Of a stretch of DNA of 7,735 nucleotides, positions 4,149 to 7,735 are shown one piece after another; the first letter of the stretch is position 1, and the number at the start of each line of letters is the position of its first letter. Where the stretch lies: the NCBI GenBank assembly GCA_021815005.1, contig JAKAHL010000089.1, positions 1 to 7,735 on the forward strand, read 5' to 3'. Under the pieces are notes generated by a model. The model ran no database searches, was not told the DNA's origin, and saw only the letters and a list, made by a program, of their open reading frames with translations. Origin of the DNA: Chloroflexota bacterium. Lineage in GTDB: Bacteria; Chloroflexota; Limnocylindria; Limnocylindrales; CSP1-4. Made by a program: the position numbers and the translations under genes.

Positions 4149-7031
4149 TCAGGTGAGACGCCGCCAGGCGGTCCCCAGAGCCGACGCGGACGGGCTTGGC
4201 GTGGCCGTCGGCGGGGCCGAAGGGATCGGCGTCGGCGGGGCCGTCGGCGGCGGTGCTGCCGTGGGCGGTGGCGGGGGCTGGATGCCGCCTGAGCTGGACG
4301 GCAGCGGGAGCGACGAGCCGGACGGCGCCGCGGATTGCGACGGGCACGTGACCGGGGGCGCCACCGGCACGCCGGACGCGCCCGGCACCACCGGCACGCC
4401 CGACGCCACCGGCACGCCCGAGGCGCACGGGTTGAGGGTCGGGCTGGGCGACGGCGAGGCGCAGGCGCCGCCGCCGACGAGCGGGCCCCACGACTTGCCG
4501 TACGGGGTGAAGGCGCCGTTGTAGAAGTACGAGGTCCTGGTCCCCTTGGGGCCGCCGCCGACGCCCGCGCCCTTCTGCGCCCGCTTGAGCCACGCTCGGT
4601 CGGCGGCCAGCCACTGCGGGTTGGCGCCCTCGAACCCGACCGAGGTCAGGACCGCGTCGCCGCAGGTCGTCGCGGGGAGCGTCGCCGTGGGCGCGGTGCC
4701 GGGCAGGAACAGCTGGGTGACGGACGGGCCGCTGCCCGAGGCGAGCTGGCCCGTCCACGGGTCCAGGGTCGCCTGGGCGAGACCGCCCGGCCGCGAGAAC
4801 TGGTTGATCGTCCAGCTCTTGGTGGCCTCCTGGAGGAAGCCCTGCCAGACATACGTCGTGACGCCGCTGGAGAACACCGGGTCCGAGGGGCTCGACACGA
4901 GCGAGTTGTCGGAGTTGCCGTTCCAGGCCCCCACCGCGAGCGCGTACTCGCCCTTGGACCGGTCGGCGGCGGACGGGACGCCGATGTAGCCCCACGCGTT
5001 GAGGTCCTTGGCATCGTTGTTCGTGCCGGTCTTGAGCGTCGCCGGGCGGTGCTGGCCGGAGGCGCTGGTCAGCTGGAAGATGCCCCAGTACGGGTTGATC
5101 GACGGCTGGGTGTTGCCGGCGAGGGTGTCGGTGATGATGTAGGCCGCCCCCGGGTCCAGGACCTGCTTGGCGACCACCTTGGTGATGTCGGTGTGGTCGA
5201 TCAGCACATTGCCGGACGGGTCGGCGACCTTGAGCAGCGTCGTCTGGTCCACCAGCTGGCCCCCGTTGGCCAGGGTGCCGTAGGCCCGAACCAGGTCGAT
5301 GCCGTGCACCTCGGACACGCCCAGCGCGAAGGACAGGCCGGCGTTCGTGGGGCCGTGCTGGAAGTTCACGCCCATCGCCTCGGCCTCGGACTGCACGTTG
5401 GGGATCCCGATGACCGAGAGCGCCTTGACGGCCGGGATGTTGAGCGAGAACCGCAGGGCGTCCTGCATGCGGACGGGGCCGCGCTCCAGCATGTCGGCGT
5501 CCGTGGGGATGTAGCCGCCGCCCATGTCCGTGGTCACGTCCATGAACACCGAGGCGGCCGTGATGGACCGGTTGGCGATGCCCGTGGCGTACATGATCGG
5601 CTTGAAGGCGGAGCCGGGCTGGCGCCAGCCGTCGGCGAGCACGTCGAACTGGGGCTGGAACGTCTTGGTGGCCTTGGTGGCCGTGGCGTCCGCCGAGCCG
5701 ACGTAGGCGATGATCTGACCCGTCTGGTAGTCCTCGGCGATGAGCGCCCCGTTGTACAGGGTCTTGTTGACGAGGTTCTTCATCCACGCCTGGTAGGGAA
5801 CGCCGATCTGCTTGGCGTAGGCGGCGGGGTTCTTCTGGTGGGGCAGGATGGCGGCCGCCTTGACCCACTTCTGCGCGATGGCCTGGAGCTTCGTGTCGAG
5901 GGTGGTGGTGACGGTCAGGCCGCCCCGCTCGAGCACCGGGCAGGTGGCGACGCCCTGGCCGCACAGTTGGCTCGTGAGCTCCTTGCGGACCTGGTACACG
6001 AACTGCGTGTCGGCCCACGGGCGGCTCTGCTGGGAGACCAGGACCACCGGCTCCTGCTTGGCGGCGGCGAAGTCCGCGGCGGTGGGCTGCTGCCCGGCGG
6101 CCGTCAGCAGCGGCGTGCGGCCCTCGGCCATGAGGTCCAGCACCTGGTTGCGCCGGATGACGATGGGGGAGGTGGCGGGCACCTCGAGCTGGGTCTTCTT
6201 GCACGCGGGGTCGGTGGCATCGAGGGCCGGGTTCGACACGCAGACCTGCTGGGCGTTCTGGACCAGGTCGTAGAAGTCGGGCGCCTGGGGCAGGGCGGCG
6301 ATGATGGCCGCCTGCGCCAGGGTCAGCTTCGAGGCCTGCGCGGGGTCGGTGAGATCGATCCCGAAGTAGCCCTTGACCGCGGCGGCGATGCCGTAGCTGT
6401 CGTTGCCGTAGTAGTTCTGGTTGAGGTAGGCGGCCATGATCCGCTGCTTGCCCGGCACCCCCGGGTACGCCTGCGTGACCCGGATCGACTGGATGATCTC
6501 CTTGATCTTCCGGGTGAACGTGGGCTCGGTCTGGGCGGTGCCGCTCGCCGTGAGCAGGCGCTGGCGGACCAGCTGCTGGGTGATCGTGGAGCCGCCGCGG
6601 GCGTGGCCGCGGAGGGCGTCGATGCCCGAGGCCACGATCCCCACCGGGTCGAAGCCGGCGTTCTCCCAGAAGGTGTTGTCCTCGACCGCGGTGGTCGCGT
6701 CCACGATGGCCGGCGGCACCTGCGAGAACTGGAGCACCGTCCGGTTCTCGGTGCCGAACGTGGCCAGCTGCGTGGTGCCGTCGCGCGCCAGGATCACCGA
6801 CTGCTGGATCAGCTGGATCTGCTCGAGCGCCTGCGGATCCGGAAGGCGGGCGCTCAGCGTGGCGTAGAGGCTGACGGCGGCGACAGCCCCGGTCGCGCCG
6901 AGCAGGGCAAGGACCGCGAACAGGAACAGGCCCGCCCTGGCGGCCGAGCCCATGCCGCGTCGGCGTCGTCGGGGGCGATCGGGAGCGGCGCCGGCCCAGT
7001 CGCGGGGCGTCGCCTGGTCGTGGTACTGCAT
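4149..7031 (-). CDS. Class A penicillin-binding protein (bifunctional peptidoglycan glycosyltransferase/transpeptidase)
   Basis: This 960-residue protein polymerises lipid II into glycan strands and cross-links the peptides outside the membrane. Numbered from the ATG at 7029-7031: a basic cytoplasmic tail with RPRRRRR (19-25), a membrane helix at about 33-57, and a glycosyltransferase-51 domain at about 65-250 with catalytic Glu117 in AVEDNTF, the GGSTITQQLVRQ motif (147-158), and NQNYYGNDSYGIAAA plus YFG (204-224). The transpeptidase domain, about 365-720, has nucleophile Ser474 in GSAFK (SxxK), SLN (529-531) and KTGT (667-670), so both activities look intact. An uncharacterised C-terminal region follows. 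The last ~110 residues are Pro/Ser/Ala-rich and low complexity. Eight cysteines sit mostly in pairs (264/277, 357/364, 790, 857/869, 896). The frame opens further upstream to 7244, but that would overlap lhgO and add a non-homologous basic stretch, so Met at 7031 was chosen even though no good Shine-Dalgarno precedes it. Met at 6953 is another, shorter option. Confidence 0.95.
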   Translation of the reverse strand: MQYHDQATPRDWAGAAPDRPRRRRRGMGSAARAGLFLFAVLALLGATGAVAAVSLYATLSARLPDPQALEQIQLIQQSVILARDGTTQLATFGTENRTVLQFSQVPPAIVDATTAVEDNTFWENAGFDPVGIVASGIDALRGHARGGSTITQQLVRQRLLTASGTAQTEPTFTRKIKEIIQSIRVTQAYPGVPGKQRIMAAYLNQNYYGNDSYGIAAAVKGYFGIDLTDPAQASKLTLAQAAIIAALPQAPDFYDLVQNAQQVCVSNPALDATDPACKKTQLEVPATSPIVIRRNQVLDLMAEGRTPLLTAAGQQPTAADFAAAKQEPVVLVSQQSRPWADTQFVYQVRKELTSQLCGQGVATCPVLERGGLTVTTTLDTKLQAIAQKWVKAAAILPHQKNPAAYAKQIGVPYQAWMKNLVNKTLYNGALIAEDYQTGQIIAYVGSADATATKATKTFQPQFDVLADGWRQPGSAFKPIMYATGIANRSITAASVFMDVTTDMGGGYIPTDADMLERGPVRMQDALRFSLNIPAVKALSVIGIPNVQSEAEAMGVNFQHGPTNAGLSFALGVSEVHGIDLVRAYGTLANGGQLVDQTTLLKVADPSGNVLIDHTDITKVVAKQVLDPGAAYIITDTLAGNTQPSINPYWGIFQLTSASGQHRPATLKTGTNNDAKDLNAWGYIGVPSAADRSKGEYALAVGAWNGNSDNSLVSSPSDPVFSSGVTTYVWQGFLQEATKSWTINQFSRPGGLAQATLDPWTGQLASGSGPSVTQLFLPGTAPTATLPATTCGDAVLTSVGFEGANPQWLAADRAWLKRAQKGAGVGGGPKGTRTSYFYNGAFTPYGKSWGPLVGGGACASPSPSPTLNPCASGVPVASGVPVVPGASGVPVAPPVTCPSQSAAPSGSSLPLPSSSGGIQPPPPPTAAPPPTAPPTPIPSAPPTATPSPSASALGTAWRRLT
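4361..4424 (-). repeat. Short tandem repeat in the tail of the penicillin-binding protein
   Basis: Three near-identical 19-bp copies of ccaccggcacgccSgaSgc (plus-strand sense, S = G or C) begin at 4361, 4388 and 4406. The last two are spaced 18 bp apart and the first pair 27 bp apart, so all are in frame. They encode the repeated GVPV of GVPVASGVPVVPGASGVPV in the low-complexity tail. It looks like slippage-driven expansion of a flexible wall-spanning or linker tail, and copy number could vary between strains. Confidence 0.7.
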
Positions 7032-7136
7032 CGGCGCCAAGAATGCCGCGCCCGCGCGGATCCTGCTGGGTCGGGCCGATGGCGGCAGGCGAGGGCCGGG
7101 CCGCCACGGGGTGGCCCAGCGTTGGAACGGCGCGAC

Positions 7137-7157
7137 CCCGAGGCCCCGCAGCTCGGG
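7137..7157 (-). terminator. Small hairpin after lhgO, weak terminator candidate
   Basis: CCCGAG (minus strand, 7157-7152) and CTCGGG (7142-7137) can pair as a 6-bp stem with a 9-base loop, four bases past the lhgO stop codon at 7162-7164. There is no T-run. The rest of the 130-bp gap (7032-7161) up to the penicillin-binding protein start shows no recognisable promoter. Confidence 0.2.
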
Positions 7158-7161
7158 CTCG

Positions 7162-7735
7162 CTACAGTCCGAAGCGCTCGATCGCCTCCCCGGCCAGTCG
7201 GCTGCCGATGGCGAGCGACGATGTGGCAGCTGGCGACGGCGCATTGCGCACGTGGAGCACGCGGTCGGCGCCCGCGAGGTCGAAGTCGTCCACCAGCGTG
7301 CCGTCTCGGCCGAGCGCCTGGGCGCGTACCCCGGACGGGCCGAACGTGACCTGGTTCGCCCGGAGCTCGGGCAGGTAGCGCTGCATCTCGCGCACGAAGG
7401 CCCCCTTCGACCAGTCGCGCCACATCTCGGCGGCGCCCGTCCGCCAGAACCGGCGGGCCAGGCGGCGGAATCCCGGGTTCGCCACGGCCTCGGCCAGGTC
7501 GCGCGGGGAGATGTCGCGGCGGCGGTACCCGGCCCGGCGGAAGGCCAGCACCGCGTTCGGCCCCGCCCAGACCTGACCGTCCACGCGCCGGGTGAAGTGC
7601 ACGCCCAGGAAGGGGAACCGCGGGTCCGGCACCGGGTAGATCAGCCCGCGCACGAGCGGTGCCGCCTCGGGGGCGAGCGTGTAGTAGTCGCCGCGAAACG
7701 GCACGATGGACGGGCTGTCGGGCGTCCGGTCGCCG
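7162..7735 (-). CDS. lhgO: L-2-hydroxyglutarate oxidase (LhgO), C-terminal part, cut by the right edge
   Basis: The frame enters from the right edge and runs 190 residues to TAG at 7162-7164, so roughly the C-terminal half of a ~400-residue enzyme is present. It belongs to the FAD-dependent DAO-fold oxidoreductases that oxidise L-2-hydroxyglutarate to 2-oxoglutarate, clearing a wasteful by-product and, in some bacteria, passing electrons to the respiratory chain. Diagnostic stretches are IVPFRGDYYTL, LIYPVPDPRFPFLGVHFTRR, the following WAGPNAVLAFRRAGY, and near the end LHVRNAPSPAATSSLAIG, the conserved C-terminal FAD-contact region. The GTG at 7702-7704 inside VPFRGDYY is an internal codon, not the start, because homologous sequence continues upstream to the edge (SPSI before VPFRG). 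The FAD-binding GxGxxG N-terminus lies outside the window. The gene is co-directional with the penicillin-binding protein but 130 bp away from its start, with no evident functional link. Confidence 0.9.
   Translation of the reverse strand, partial: GDRTPDSPSIVPFRGDYYTLAPEAAPLVRGLIYPVPDPRFPFLGVHFTRRVDGQVWAGPNAVLAFRRAGYRRRDISPRDLAEAVANPGFRRLARRFWRTGAAEMWRDWSKGAFVREMQRYLPELRANQVTFGPSGVRAQALGRDGTLVDDFDLAGADRVLHVRNAPSPAATSSLAIGSRLAGEAIERFGL

Noticed and set aside
4361..4424. CRISPR-like repeat array
   Set aside because: The units are 18-27 bp with no unique spacers and lie in frame within a coding sequence, giving a protein repeat.
4081..7107. A 1008-codon open frame on the minus strand in another phase
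   Set aside because: Its translation is Arg/His/Pro/Gly-rich with no motifs. It is a shadow of the penicillin-binding protein gene in a different frame.
7032..7244. Extending the penicillin-binding protein 71 residues upstream to an ATG at 7244
   Set aside because: It would overlap lhgO by some 80 bp and add Arg/Pro-rich residues before what is already a normal cytoplasmic tail. No ribosome binding site supports it.
4335..7349. A 1004-codon open frame on the plus strand
   Set aside because: It is antisense to the penicillin-binding protein gene, with Arg/Gly/Val-rich low-complexity translation and no recognisable domain. Long antisense frames are expected in DNA this GC-rich. The minus-strand gene has complete catalytic motifs.
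1..7735. tRNA, rRNA, riboswitch, transposase or attachment-site signals
   Set aside because: None were seen by reading both strands. The gaps (296-520, 4006-4148, 7032-7161) are short and hold only hairpins and one -10-like hexamer.

Overview
The window is very GC-rich (by eye about 70%), with almost every third codon position G or C. Every confidently called gene lies on the minus strand, so transcription runs from the right edge to the left. GC content, protein style and the gene set fit a high-GC, non-model bacterium. I lean towards Chloroflexota (for example the Limnocylindria-type lineages), but an actinobacterial source cannot be excluded from the sequence alone.

Layout in the direction of transcription. 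(1) Right edge, 7735-7162: the C-terminal part of an FAD-dependent L-2-hydroxyglutarate oxidase (LhgO). (2) 7031-4149: a complete bifunctional class A penicillin-binding protein with glycosyltransferase and transpeptidase active sites and a long Pro/Ser-rich, Cys-containing tail. (3) 4005-521: a tight three-gene cluster made of a secreted, C-terminally membrane-anchored protein with three NEW3-like beta-sandwich repeats, an ABC ATPase with a long disordered N-terminus, and a six-helix ABC-2 (NosY-like) permease. The first two genes are 4 bp apart and the second pair overlap by 17 bp. A -10-like hexamer and a good ribosome binding site precede the cluster, and GC-rich hairpins follow it. (4) 295 to the left edge: the start of a further minus-strand gene with a Tat-like or membrane-anchor N-terminus. 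The leftmost ~64 bases read on the plus strand as a highly conserved block of methylthioribose-1-phosphate isomerase (MtnA), which stops abruptly.

How the parts work together: the three-gene cluster is probably one membrane complex. The ATPase drives the ABC-2 permease, and the NEW3 protein sits outside the membrane, held by its C-terminal helix, as a likely substrate-handling or envelope partner. The substrate is unknown. The penicillin-binding protein upstream builds peptidoglycan and is probably a separate transcription unit. LhgO is a metabolic neighbour with no evident link.

The most unusual points are the mtnA fragment meeting an unrelated divergent gene near positions 60-80 (a rearrangement, decayed gene or assembly chimera) and the NEW3/ABC-2 module, whose function I cannot assign.
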